A stretch of DNA of 64,000 nucleotides. It comes from Panagrolaimus kolymaensis. Lineage: Eukaryota > Nematoda > Chromadorea > Rhabditida > Panagrolaimidae. Of the stretch, positions 1 through 13,400 are shown in pieces. Location: positions 434,001 through 498,000 of the forward strand of contig JAJQJQ010000006.1 in the NCBI GenBank assembly GCA_028622995.1. The letters are read 5' to 3'. Position 1 is the first letter of the stretch; every line of letters begins with the position of its first letter. Under the pieces are notes generated by a model that saw only the letters and a program-made list of their open reading frames with translations, was not told the origin of the DNA and did no database searches. A program made the position numbers and the translations under genes.

Positions 1-1899
1 TCCACCACATTAGCATCTTCCCCTTTCAGTTTTTTTTTTGCTTTATAGTTTTTAGCTTTTTAAAAAAAACTAAAAAATGCAAAATGAGTTTTATTATTTT
101 TTGACTTAATGATTTGCTTTCTTTTTTTTAAAGTCAAAACACTCCACCGCAGTTTAATAAAAATGTTTTAAAAAAATTTATTTCTTATTTTTAAACTTTA
201 TTTAAAAACGTCGACAGTTTAAAACAAATAATTTTTATTGCAGTTTGTAAAAGACAAAGAAAATTATGAATTCAAGTGGAATGCCCTTTAAAAAACGATA
301 CCTCGTTATCGAATCTTGATCAGTTTTGAATTCCTCTTAATTTAATGGCCCTAATTTCTGTCTGCTTATAAAGTGTTTAGATTGAAATGCTTAACATGCT
401 ATAAACATCACCAGTTTTTATTTATATTCAAGCAAGCATAAAGCTTATTTCACACCGAACAAAATACTCCTCAGTTAATTCTAAAATTTTCACTATAATT
501 AAATAAACTATTTTCCATTTTGAATGCAGTTTATTAATATTAAAATTTTTACATATGTATGCTTTTCTTTTTATCTTTAAACATGAAGATTCAGTTTTCT
601 CAAAATATTTATCCATTATATTTTTCTTCCGCCTTTTTATATTGCGTGATTAAATTTTTATATTTTCAAATTTGCTCTGAAAAATCTAAATGTTTTTGAA
701 ATCCACTTTATATTGAATTACACAGTTTTTAGATTATTTATTTTTAATTTTTACTCAGTTTTTATGCCATCATTTTTATTTAAAGTTGCAAAATTTGTTT
801 GATTTCAAACCGATATGGCAGGTTAGTTTCTTTTTCACTTTTTTATTTCATCCCAGTTTTTTTGTTGATAAAATTAATTAAACCAAAGCTAAGAATATTT
901 GAGCATAAATAAAAAGATAAAAATTTTAATCGCAGCAGTTAAAAGCTTTTGACATGGGAACTCAGTTTTATAATTTTCAAAAAAAAAAGTTTGCTATAAA
1001 TTCCAAAGATTTTGAACCCTGTGGAATAAAGAAAACATCTCAGTTCAGTTTTTTTTTTTGATAAAATAAATTAAACAATAGTTTTAAATTATAATAAATC
1101 ACAAATATGACAAATATAACAGTTTAAAAAATGCTTGAGATATAAAAAAATTTAATTCAAACGCAAAATTTCGCTAAACAGTTTTATACTTTCCTTAAAA
1201 ATTGTTGGTCTTGAAAATGAAAGAAAAGTTTTTAGCCTTTTTTTTATTGTTTTGATAGGCAAAGCAAACAACTATGCAATCCAGTTTATAATTTTCTCAT
1301 CATATAAAAATCTTTTGTTATTATATATAATTTTTGACACTAATCAAAATTATTACAGTTATTTATTTTAAATTCCATTCCTCTCAAAATCACAGTTATT
1401 TAAATTTTATTTTTAATAAAAAAAAAAGCACACACTTATGCAGTTTATTCCGTCCCTCCATTTTCTTCTTTACTTCCAGTTTTTTAAATAAAAGAATATT
1501 TCTTTAAAAAAATAAAATTAATATAACTAAAAAATACGTGCGTTGGTTATTTGTTGCCAATAAAATGATGAATAATTAATTATTTCTCTTTTCTTTTATT
1601 GGAGGAGGAAGAAAAATAAAAAACAATGCTTTGAAATAAGTCAATAAAGTCACTTGCCAAAAAAAATTCAAGGGATTCAATAAATAAAAAAGGCTAATGA
1701 GAGAAAAGAAAGCCATGACTCGAGCACAGAGCAACTTTAAAATTTTCAATTCCTTATTCTCATTATTTTTGTTTCTTGAATTTTATAATAATTAATAAAT
1801 TGTGGGTGAGAAGACAGTTTTTTTAATGAATGAAAGAAAGAATAAGAAATATTTTTAAATAACAAAAATGTTGCTTTTTTTTTAATTATCTTTGTGACT

Positions 1900-4800
1900 T
1901 TTTTTAAGTGTTAGAGAGACTACACTCAAAAAAAGGTTTTAAAAAAAGTTTTATTTTTTTAGTTTCTTTTGTTTTGTTTATTTTAAATTTTTGGAAAATA
2001 ATTTATTTGGTTTTATTACTGGATTCCAGTTTTAAAAAGTTATGAAATTTTATAAAGATAAATTTCTTTTCTTTTTTTTTGCGTTGTGTTGGTTTTCTTT
2101 GTGAATATCCATTTTTTCAAAGCACCACACCACCACTGTCAGTTTTACTTGGCTATTTGTATCCTTGATTTCTTGTAGTTTTTTTTACTTCACCCTTATT
2201 TATAGAGAGTAAATGTTTTCCGAATTCAAGAAAAAATAATGTGTTTTTCTTTTATTTCACCAATGAGATTCTTTTCAATTTATATTTCTTTCTTTCTTTT
2301 TCTCTTAGTTAAATAGTCCGGTTTCCTGTTTTTTTGAGATAAATGTTTCTCGATCTAATATCAAACAAATTATCGATCGTTCATTACGGTTTCAAATTTT
2401 TTTATTTATTCGAATATATTATTTTCGGTAAACTAATACCTACAACAACTTCGTCGTCCTTCCCACATTTCTTCTAAGCTTCAATGCTTGATTTAAAAAA
2501 AACACGACTTAAAACAGTTTTTTAAATGCTTAATTTTTTTTATAATTTGATTTGTTTGGATTTAACAAATTCAGTTTTTTTTAACTAAACATGTCCACGA
2601 ACGATCAAGCTGCACCTCAGTTTTAATTCCAATATTTTTTTATGAAACTACGTTGTTTTTATCGTTATTTACCCATCTTTCTAATATGTGCAAATTATCT
2701 TTTTTATTCCCTTCCCTCCCAACATAATGATAAACAGTTTTTAAATGACCAAAAAATGATGCACTGCTTCAGTTAATTGCCCAGAAAAAAAAATAAATTT
2801 TCCCCTGACAATTTGTTAGTATCCAGTTTAAAAATTCGAAGATTACCACCTTACTTGTTGTTATCTATCAGTTTTACATGTTAAAAATATATTTTAAAGT
2901 TTGAAGCCAAAAAAATTATTTCAAATTTTTCATGTATTTAACAGTCTTAGTCATCAAAAAAGAGGATCAAAGAAAATTGCCGCCCGGAGTAAATAACTGC
3001 AGTTTATTTATTATAACTTAACTTAAATGCTATGTTTTATGGCTAAATATCGAATATTTTTTTAGTGAGCAAAAAAGAGACCCAAAGAACTCCAAAACAC
3101 TGCAGTTTAAAGTCTATAAAAAAAAATAAAATAAAAATTTTAATTTCTGAATTTTTAAAGAAAAATCCACAAAGTTTGCATTAATTCCTCAGTTATATTC
3201 TTTCCATCAATATTTTTTTATTGATCTTCAAAATAAAAAGCAGCTTCAGTTTATTATCTCAAAATATTTGTGTGTGTTATACTTCAGTTTATTTTATAAT
3301 CGACTTTTAAAATTCGTAAAATAAATCTAAAAGATACTAGGCCACTTTGCATAATCCCTCTTTTCGTTCCTTTCAAAAAACCTTCATTTTTTTTAAGATC
3401 TCCTTACTTTGAAAGACAGTTAATTTTTACAAACAAAAAAGACTATTTGACCTCAGTTTTTTTACAAAAATGACTACGATTCGGAAATCAGTTAACCAAT
3501 TTCCAACACAAACAACAAAAATAATCTTTTGGCGCGCGCAGTTTTTAAAAAATTTTATGTAAATTCCCAAATCTAAATTTTTTTTGATCACCCTTAGATA
3601 ATGTCACAATCTCTCATATCAAATAATCACCTTTACTTTCTTATATTATCGAGTATAGGAATACAGTTTAATATTTCAAAAATGATTTTTTTGTTCCTAT
3701 TTTGTCTTAATTTGATTCAAAAAATAAATAAATAGCAAAGTGGAGTTTAATTATTCAAAAAAAAACTGTTGTATTTTTTAAATTTTCTTTGTGGCCTTTT
3801 TGATCACATCGGGACAAAAACCAAAGAAAAGGATTTTATTTTTAGTTTGTTTGTTTGGTTTTTTTAAATTTAAATTTCGAAAAATAAAAAGAAAATTTAT
3901 GAACTGGCAGTTTAAAAAATTATTTTAATTCTATAAATTTAAATCTCCTTTGCAGTTTGATTGATTATATCTTTTGAGTAATAATTTTACAGTTTCTTTC
4001 TTATTTTCTCTGTGGCTATCCATTTTTCAAATAAACTTTACCCACACCGCCATCTCAGTTTTTTTCTTGCTTTGTTATTAGGAATCAATTTGTTGCTAAT
4101 TCAAAATTATGTGATTTTTTTCCACTCATAATTTTATTATCTTTTTCAGTTTAAACTTCTTTTTTTCGGAGATGTTCATTGGAGGCAGTTTTTTTGGGGG
4201 GCAAATGCCCGTGTCTTTTAAAAAAATCGCGTTTATATTTTTCGTAACAGTTTTAAATTTTTTTTATTTCATTCGTTTATGCATGTCGATCAGTCTTTTC
4301 CACAATAAAAAAAATTACAGTCGATTTAATTAAATACAGTTTTTAATTATTTAAAAATAAAAACTCGGAAACATTGCAACTTCAGTTAAAAATCCAAAAA
4401 TAAAATCGTAAAATTATTTAATACAAAGATTTTTTGATTTGCTTTTTCATTCGGTATTTCTTGAGCACAGTTTACTTTTTCAATTTTTATTTCCCTTCAT
4501 CAATCCAAATTTTCACTAATCAGATTTTAACAAACAATTTTTAGTTATTAAAAGATATCCGTAATGAAAAAAAGATCCAGTTTAATGTCCAACAATAATA
4601 AAATTTAATTTTTAAAACTATCTTTCTTTTAGACCGACTGGAGTTTGGTAATCCAGTTTAATTATTCTAACTAAACTTGAATTCCCATGTTTTATTGCTA
4701 AATATCCAATATTTTTTTAATGAGCAAAAAAGGCGGCTCATAGAAGGGCAAATTGATGCAGTTTAAAGTCTATAAAACAAAATAAATTAAAAGTTTTAAT

Positions 4801-5500
4801 TACAGATTTTTGTTTGTTTGGAAAAGCCTTAATGTTATTATTTATACGTAGACCAGTGTTGTAACGGCGGCGTCGCCTGGCGGCGGCGCCGCCGTTACAA
4901 CACTGACGTAGACCTTTAAACCTATTTTCCCTTTAATATAATATTTTTTCGTTGGCCTTAAAAATCTAATCCTACCTCTTCAGTTTAATATCTTAAAAAA
5001 TCCGTATTTTATAGTTATTTTCATTTTTTTATAATCTACCTTTTAAAATTCGAAAAACAAAACAAAAAAATACTAGGCCACTTTGCATAATTCTTCTTTT
5101 CCTCCTATCAAATAACATTTATCTTTTTATAAAACTCCTTATTTGAAGACAGTTAATTTTTACAAACAAAAGAAGCAATATGGCCCCAGTTTTCTTAAAA
5201 CTTCACCATAATATTCGCGCACATGAAAATGCAGTTTTAGTTTTCCATGCCGAATTTTTTAGCACATTTTTTTCTTTTTTTTTTATTAGATCGATTATCT
5301 CAAAACAATTTTAATTATTCAAAAACAAAAAAAGTATTTCATTTCAGTTTTTTTTGTAATAAAAATCAGACAGCCCTACTGATCTAGGTTTTTAAATTAT
5401 GTCAGTTTATATCCTATCGAATAATCTTTATAGTAATCGTTATTAGGGAATTATTATGGAAAGCAGTTTAATTATTCAAAAAAAATCTTCTTCTTTCGCA
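1900..5500 (+). repeat. Diverged tandem duplication, unit about 1.7-1.9 kb, inside the array
   Basis: Segments of 1,920-3,700 reappear in order at 3,740-5,490, for example 2,095-2,150 with 4,005-4,065, 3,000-3,150 with 4,653-4,800, 3,300-3,460 with 5,040-5,190, and 3,600-3,680 with 5,400-5,480. The offset is 1.65-1.9 kb. Identity is patchy: A/T-rich spacers and the CAGTT words align, while short stretches directly 5' of CAGTT do not. Degenerate third copies of one segment (around the TACTAGGCCACTTTGCATAA word) are visible near 5,540-5,740. Confidence 0.6.
4854..4905. mobile_element. 52-bp hAT-type micro-foldback element
   Basis: A G+C-rich 52-bp palindrome in A+T-rich surroundings. Perfect 19-bp terminal inverted repeats begin CAGTGTTGTAACGG and enclose a 14-bp G+C-rich centre. 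It is flanked by the 8-bp direct repeat ACGTAGAC (4,846-4,853 and 4,906-4,913). An 8-bp target-site duplication with CAGTG termini is the hallmark of hAT transposons. The element is far too short to encode anything, so it would be a non-autonomous derivative mobilised in trans. Confidence 0.8.
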
Positions 5501-6285
5501 GTATTCTCCTAGCGAATTTTAAAATATTCAAGAAAAATATCCTTAGACCCCTTTGAATTATGCCATACTTTCCTTACCAAAAAACATTTATATATTTTTT
5601 TGATGATACCAACGCAGTTTAAATATTTAAAAAATTTATTTTTGCCCAAAGTTTTCGGTTTAATTTGACTTTAAAATATTCATAAAAATCATAAACCATC
5701 ATTTCCCATGAGTAGTGCCATATTCTATCATATCACATTTCACTCACAATCTTTCTCTTCCTTTCCTTAATCCATAACCGACCAAATAAAAAAGGTCACA
5801 AACAATCGACTTCATAATTTTTTTTTCTTCCAAGCAATAATAAAAACAAAAAATAAAAATATAAGAAAATAACAATAATATGTATATTTCCTTTCATAAT
5901 AATCATTAAAAAAATAAAAAATATATATAAAAGTAAGAAAAATGCCATATTGGCCTTTTTCCTTTCTCCTCCTCCATCTCCCTCGAAATATTTTCTTCTT
6001 CTTTGTTTTATATCCTTTCTTTTTATGCCATCTTCTTCTTCTTCTTTGTTTTCTTTGGTTCATCTAAAATATTTTGAACATAGCTTTCTTTATTTTTTCC
6101 TTTTTCTCCTGAGGGAATGGTAAAAAAAAAATAAAAAAGACATTATAGCTCAAAAATTTGAGCGAACATCAACATCAAAAAAAAGTGAAGCCGGGAGAAA
6201 AAAGGAGAAGAAGACGAGACACTTCATTTCGTTCGTTCCTCAAAGAAAAAAATAACAGGCTGACGACGACGACTTTTTGACTTAC

Positions 6286-6304
6286 CGGAGCCGTTCTTCC
6301 CCAT
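6286..6304 (-). CDS. Possible first coding exon of a minus-strand gene (MGKNGS...)
   Basis: On the minus strand ATGGGGAAGAACGGCTCCG is followed directly by a good donor, GTAAGTC (6,279-6,285). The encoded start, Met-Gly-Lys-Asn-Gly-Ser, fits the N-myristoylation pattern MGxxxS. The surrounding 6,170-6,320 is unusually G+C-rich for this region. I found no downstream exon between 6,285 and the window edge, so the assignment rests on this one site. Neuronal calcium sensor proteins start with a similar MGKxNS peptide, but that resemblance is too short to name the gene. Confidence 0.2.
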
Positions 6305-8795
6305 TCTCTCCAATCGTTCCAGTTTTTCGTTTATATGTTTTTTTTTGAAATAAAAAACTTTCAAAAAAAAAATATACACACTAATTTTTTTTCACAGTTT
6401 TGTTTGTTATTTTGAAGAGCTCCACCAATATTTTTTTTAATGGAAAATAAATGTTTCTGAAACTTTATATCCTCCCATCCTTCCAGTTTTTTTTTTGAAA
6501 AAAGAATAATTTTTCTTTAATGACGTCCGTCTTTTGTCTTCTTTGTGACATTCGAATAATTTTATTTTTATTTCCATTTTTTCGCTTTTCTCATAATTTA
6601 AGAAACTTTGGTCTTTCTTTTTTGCAAAACTTTTATCCTTTTTTGCATGTTGTCTTTTTTGGAGACGTTGAATTCAGTATTTTTTTTTTTCAACACCTTT
6701 AGAGTCGCCTTATCCAGTTTTTTTAAATTTTAAATTATAGGTTTTGAAAATTGTTTGATTTTATTAGATTTCTTGAACGAGGGGTTTCAGAGATCATTTT
6801 GCCTTTGCAGTTTTAAAAAAAAGATATTTTCGGAAAAACCATTGCAAATCACGTCTTTTTTCTCCAAAAAGTTTTGAAAGTTCAGTTATTAATTTTTTAT
6901 TAATTCTTGTTTCCAATATTAAAAATTGAAAAACAGGATCAGTTTTTTTAATATTTATTTGGCCTCTTTGATTTGGCAAAAAAAATTAAGAGTGTCGCTC
7001 CCGGTCAGTTTAAAAATTAATATAAGTCTATCTGCCCGCCAAAAAACGTTTCTAGCCAGTTTAGTAATTTTAGAATTATATTATTCCCTCTTTCATCTTT
7101 AGTCTTGAAAATAAAAATTATTTAATAGATAAATTATATAAAACAGTTTAAAAAATTTTAAATTAACTTTAAAATCTTTGTTACAGTTTTTTATGTTTGA
7201 TTAATTCAATCCCATTTTGCGTTATAGGGAGTTTGTGAGTTTGACTTTATTTGAATCTTGAAAATTGTATTTAAACGACAGTTTTTATTTAAACCTAAAG
7301 TCGATTATTTTTAGCTTTTACAGTTTGCAAATTAAAGCAATTAAAAAAAAACAGTTTTTTATTTTAATTTTTAAGTGACTTTATTTATTAAAAGTTCTTT
7401 CTGGTTATCAGTTAGTCTCAACACAGTTTAAAATCAAAAAAATATATTATAGCACTTTTAGCTGATGGTTACACATCAGTTTAAAATAATATAAGATTGT
7501 AAAATCATTAAAATTTATCAGTTTTTTTTTATGCTTTTCAATTAAGCTCACTCTCTGTGGTGGTGGCAGTTTCATTTTTATTAAGCTGCTCGAAAATATG
7601 ATAGTTAATCTTTAAAATAAAAATCTTCATATAAATCTTCGACCAGTTTAAAATTAATATAAATCTTGTTACCCATTCTTGATTCACTTTTTTATGCTTT
7701 GTGAAAAGATTTTTTGAATTTTATTGAGATTCATCATTCCTCACGATAAAAAAATAAATGCAATGGAAATGTTTGAATACAGTTTAGATAAATTAATTTT
7801 AGCTTTTATAGTTATTTGTCAGTTTGATAAATATTTAACATATTTTTTCTTTTTCCTTCACTTGCTTTGATTGCCCCTTTGTACCATACATATTCCATTT
7901 ATTTAAGAATCCCACAGTTTATTATATTAGTAGGTACATAGCTAAAAAAACTCAAAAAAAATTATAAGCATTAAGGCTTGAGCTTAATAAAAGTCAAAAT
8001 ATGTCCAGTTTTTTCTTCTTCTTAGTTTTTGATCTTGCTGCAGTTAAAAATTTAAACCATTTTTGGTTCCTAAGCATGTCAATCTACATAGTTTTTTAAA
8101 TCAAATTTATGGAACAATGGAACCTTTACATTTTTTTTATGGTGGCTTCTGTCTCTTTGTTTCTTCGAGGCATTGTTGTTGTTACACACCTACTCAAAAA
8201 TTATTTATTGAATTAACTTTTCTCAAATATTTTTTCTTTCTGAATTAAAAGATTTCCTTGCAGTTTTTTTACATGAAGTTCTAATGCCATCTTTGTCATG
8301 TTCAGTTTTATAGTCCCAAAAAAGAAGAAAACGAGTGAACCCAAAAAGATAGTTAATAATCCTTAAAATTTTAACATTTAAAATAAAACAGTTTTTCTTC
8401 CCCAATTTTATTTTTATTTTTAATCAGTGAAACTTTTTTTCTATGGACTAAAAAGAGGATCAACAGTTTTTTTTATAAATTAATGAAAGGCATCAAAACG
8501 ACGTATGACTTTATTAGCTCAGTTTAAACAATTTCTTTCTATTTTTTGTTTATATTTTTTCGAACTCTTTTTGATAATCCATTTCAAAAAAAATCTTAAC
8601 TTTTTGATGGAACAATTATAAAGGGATAACAATAATTTTATTTCTGCTCAGTTATTTTTTTTCTATTTTTTATTATTATGCTTAGAATTATAAAAAATTC
8701 AAAATGAAATGGAGATTACAGTTTTTAATAATATTTAAAAAAAAATGTAAATTTAGAGTTTATTGGAATATTTTTTTTCATTTTCTAGTTGTTAC

Positions 8796-8885
8796 CAGTG
8801 TTCTGTCTTTTGAGGTACGGTCGCCCCGCTTGCACGGAAACTTTCCGTGCAAGCGGGGCGACCGTAACCCAAAAGCAAAACACTG
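8796..8885. mobile_element. 90-bp hAT-type foldback element
   Basis: Termini CAGTGTT and AACACTG bound an inner near-perfect hairpin (arms around TACGGTCGCCCCGCTTGCAC and its complement, 8,814-8,868). The element is flanked by the 8-bp direct repeat GTTGTTAC (8,788-8,795 and 8,886-8,893). Size, ends and duplication length indicate a non-autonomous hAT element. Its core is unrelated to that of the 52-bp element at 4,854, but the CAGTG ends are the same. Confidence 0.8.
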
Positions 8886-10405
8886 GTTGTTACTGCTTCT
8901 TTTTTTCAGTTAAACCTTTAAATTTTGAAGTTAGATTCTTTACTTTTCAAAAACTTCTTTTTTTGTTGTTTCAAAATTAATATCAGAAAATTTTTTTTAG
9001 ATATTCGTTAGAAATAAACCTGATGCTACAGTTAAATTTTTATAATTTTTATCCATTTTTTCTTTCAATTAAACAGTTTTTTTCTGAACAATTTCTTCAA
9101 CAGCCAACAGTTTTTCTTACAAAAAAAAGCTATTCATCATTCTATTCCAGACAAACGCTATTATCTACAGTTTAAACTTTCTTTATTCCCTCCATTTTTA
9201 ACAATTTCAAAAGTTTTTATTTTTCTTCCAACCTTTCTTTATTTTATTTTTTTTGTTATTTAAATTTAAACTAAACGAAATACCAATTTTGTTTTTTTCA
9301 ACAAAAAAACATTATCGCATTGCTCCGATCGTTCCCAAGAGAATTTCAGTCATTTTCCAAAAAAAAGTTTACTTTTTTTTTCGACACAAGGCAGGCATAA
9401 AGAAAATGAAGAAGATGATAGCCTTTTATAAAAACTTTTTTTTCTCTATCTCCTCCTCAAAAAATTATTTTCTCATCAAAAAACATGTCATTTTTTCGTT
9501 TCTGAAAATTACAAAATTTTATATTCGCTTGTTTTTTTTAAATCAAATTTATTCATCCAAAAAAAGGAAAGTAATCGTTTTTTTGGATGCATGCGTTGGA
9601 AAAAAAATATTGTAACAATATTTTCTTTTATTTTTTAAGTTTCTTGGAAATCGAAGAAAATTTTGTTTTTTGCGTGGAAAATTGAATTTCAATATATTTT
9701 TTTGCTGCAAAAAAAGTTGATAATGAGAACCATCTGATAGGCTTTTATTTTTTTTACTGAGTTAATCGTTTTTGTCTGCTAAGAAAATTTGATGAAAAAA
9801 TTTTTTTTGGTTCTTTTCAAGTTTTTCTATGTATGATAAGTTTGAATTTTTTTTGTTACTCTTGAACAAAAATTATATGTTGTATCCAGTTTTTTTTAAG
9901 TTTCGCAGTTTTAATATTTTTTATGTCTTTTAAAACCATGTCCTACATTCTTACTCAGTTTATATTAGTATTAAAATTATATATGTATTTAATTATGCCA
10001 GTTTTCCTTTTTGAAAAATATAAATTTTTTTTCTCCCCCAAATTATTACGACCAACACAGTTTTTTTTTAAAAGAATTTTCTATTTTAATGCCATTTATA
10101 ATTATCAAAAAATTATTTTTTAGTGCAGTTTTTTACTTTTAACAAAAATCCTTGAATCCTTTAAAAATAAAATGAAGAAAGAAGAAACTGTAATGCAGTT
10201 ATTAAAATTTTTGTCTTCTAATCCTTCTCATCGTTTCCAGTTTCTATTTTTTTACAACCCACAGTTTTTTTTCTCGACTTTCATTCCGCGCTTTTTTATA
10301 ATCAAAATTTATTTATTTGTTTGAACATTTTTTTCAGCTTTTATTCTTTCTTTGTTAATTTTTTAAACATTTCATATTTTATCGCAGTTAAAAAAAATTA
10401 AAATA

Positions 10406-13400
10406 ATGAGTTCATCTTCTGAAGTTAGTATTGAAGTGATGGAAAATTATATCGATTTCTACCAGCATCCAGGTGTCATACCCATTTTTCCACCGTTAGT
10501 TTTAATTTATTTTCTTTCTTTGGCCTTCATGTTAATTTTACTTATGTATATCAGTTTTAAAAAACTCAAAGCCCCCTAATGTGGAACGTCACTCAGTTTG
10601 AAAAATGAAAAAAGAAATGGAGTAACGAATGCAGTTTTTTCGATTAAAATTCTAAAAAAAATTCACAGGTGTCTTACCACCAAAGTTCTTTAACCCAGGT
10701 CAACAGTTAAAAATTTACTATTAAATAAACTAAAAAAAATTACTTGAATATTTTTCCTCCATATTTGTTGTGTAAATTTATAATAAGCTGAACACATATA
10801 CGTTTAATGTACATATGTCCAAACAGTTTCATAAGAGCCACCCTTCCCTTTTCCAGACAGATAGACTAATCATGCATATTTGTTATCTGATATTTTATAG
10901 CCTTTTTCTTTGTTTTCTTGCTTTTTGTTTTGATGAAAATATGTCAAAAAAAAGAAGAAAAAAATTGAAAGACTTTTCGCAATTTTCTGAAGCACGAAAG
11001 CATGGAGACACAGTTTTTTTTCTTCACTTTTTAGATTGGCTTTTTTTATTTTTGTGGATTTTTTTACAAATTTAAAAAAACAATTACCAGTTTATTTGAG
11101 ATTAAATTTTTTTTGTTGTAAAATTTCTATTGTTTAATCATGATTACTCAACACCTGCCAGTTAAAATTTTTTAATTACTCATTGTTATTAATTTACCTC
11201 TACGTCAGTTATTTAAAAATTACTCAAAAAAATTATAAAAAATGTCACGAATTCAATTTTTATACCGGTAATTAATTACATATATGAGCTCATCCCCCAT
11301 CTGACAGACATCCTTGACGCATGTGGATTCCCAAATGTGAAAATTATAGTTAGTAAATCCCTAAAGCATAGAACTTTTTTTTTCTTCAAAAGCAAAATAC
11401 TGAAGAATAAAAAAAATTTACGGAGTTAAAAAAAATAAAAAATTATTCTCCCCCGTCGCTAATTAAATCCTTCCTTTTTTTTCTTTGCATTTTTACAACA
11501 AAGAACCAAAACATCTGCAATGTGATGTGAGGAAATTTACTCACCCATTGGGAGTCAGTTTTTATTATTATTTATTAGTAAAAAAAAATAACAATAAAAT
11601 ATAAAATAACAGATGAAAATGAAAATGAAGATGAGACGAGAAAGTCATTAAAAATGACATTTTTGAGTTGGAGGAGATGTGACACTCTTTTTATTATTTG
11701 TTATTTCTTTTTTTCCATCTCTTTCGAACTTCCAGTTTTGAAATTTAAAAAAAGATAAATTGTGGGTTGAAAAAATTTAGGAAAAAAAATGTCGAAGTAT
11801 GAAAGATTACGGTAAGGGTTTTTTTCTTTTGGACGAATGTTTTTGATTCCGTTTAGTTAAACCGATCCCAGTTTTTTTTAAATATTTAAAATAGAAAAGT
11901 TATTTATGCGATCAGTTTTTAAAAAAATATTTCTTCTTGCTGCCTCGTTTTTCGACGAATCACCACTTTGTTCCTCAGTTTATGAATTCTTTTTTTTTGT
12001 TGAATAAAACATTTTAATAATTCATCTTTCTTTTTTATTTTTCAAAAGTAATAATATGTATTTGCGTTATTTTTTTGAATTGACCCAAAATATTAATTAA
12101 ATTCCAGTTACTTTATTTTATTTTTAACGCCAAGACATCCCAATATTTCACAGTTTTTAACTATAAATTTTTTTATACAAAACAAAAAAGATTTTTCTAA
12201 TTTATAAAAAAGTAAAATTTAGTAAGAAATTAAAAAAAACTTTGTCTCTTTTTTTAGTCTTTGTTTTTATAAAAAATATGGACAAACAAAATAGTTATTG
12301 ACTTTCGCTAAAATTGGTAGTTAAAGGAAAATTTAAAAACTTCAGTTTAAAAGCTATCTAATTGTAATTCGAATAAAAAGAGCTCAAATTTTCCAAATTT
12401 TTGAAGTTTAATAATATACCAACTATTTCGAAGGCTAACAGTTTTATATTTTATTTTAAAAACTTTTTGAATATACCTGAGTTTGTTTATCACTCCAGTT
12501 ACTTTAGTTTTCTTCATTCCACCTTTATCGGAGTTTTCAATTACAAAAAATTTATTTTGCAAAATCCTAAAATAAATATTTATTATTTTTTAGCGCCGTT
12601 AAAACTTTAAAAGGTGATCAGTTAAAGTTTGCTAAAAAAATTAAAAGCCATTTCGAGGGTGTATCATAATTATGAAAGACAGTTTAATTTTAAAAAAAAG
12701 AGAAGATTATTGTACCCCAAAAATAACGAAGTTGTCAGTTTTAACTATTCCTTAAAATTTGTTTGATCTTCAATGGATTTCAGTTTTTTTAATCACTTGA
12801 AATTAATCGATTGTTTTTACTAATGAAATAATTTTTCTGCTCCTATAAGATTTTGCACAGTTAAAAAAATTCTTTTATGAATCTAAAAAAATAAATAAAT
12901 TTATTACTTTTGATTTAAACCCAAAAGTAAAAACTATAATCCAGTTTAAATTTATAAATATTTCGACATAAATTATAGATTTCATGAATTTATTCTGATG
13001 AAAAAAATTAAGAAAAGACAGTTTATCAAAAATTTAATTAAAACTTTAACAAACTTTATTTTTTTGACATGTTTAATTTTTATTAAACATTAAATAATTC
13101 ACGCGCACCACACAGTTAAAGAATGATAAAATTGAGAGAAAATTTGCATCTTTGTTTAAGCTTTGACAGTTTTTAATCGAATTTAAATATTTTTAGTATC
13201 CATTCATACTCAAACTCGGTTACTCTTTGATTATATCACAAAAGTGTTACAGTATGCAGTTTTATTATTTACAAAATTAAACTTAAAAATCTGCAGTTAA
13301 ATAACGAAAAATAATTTTTTTGTAAACAAAAGAAAAATTACCACTAAGATAAAGTTATTCAGTTAACAAAAAAAATCCCCCAAAAGCACCCCTCCAAAAT

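Noticed and set aside
5812..6063. Lys/Arg-rich 83-residue minus-strand frame
   Set aside because: Translation of poly(T)/CTT-rich DNA; no domain, no splice context.
9253..9615. 120-residue plus-strand frame
   Set aside because: Phe/Lys/Ile low-complexity product of A/T runs, not different in composition from flanking non-coding DNA.
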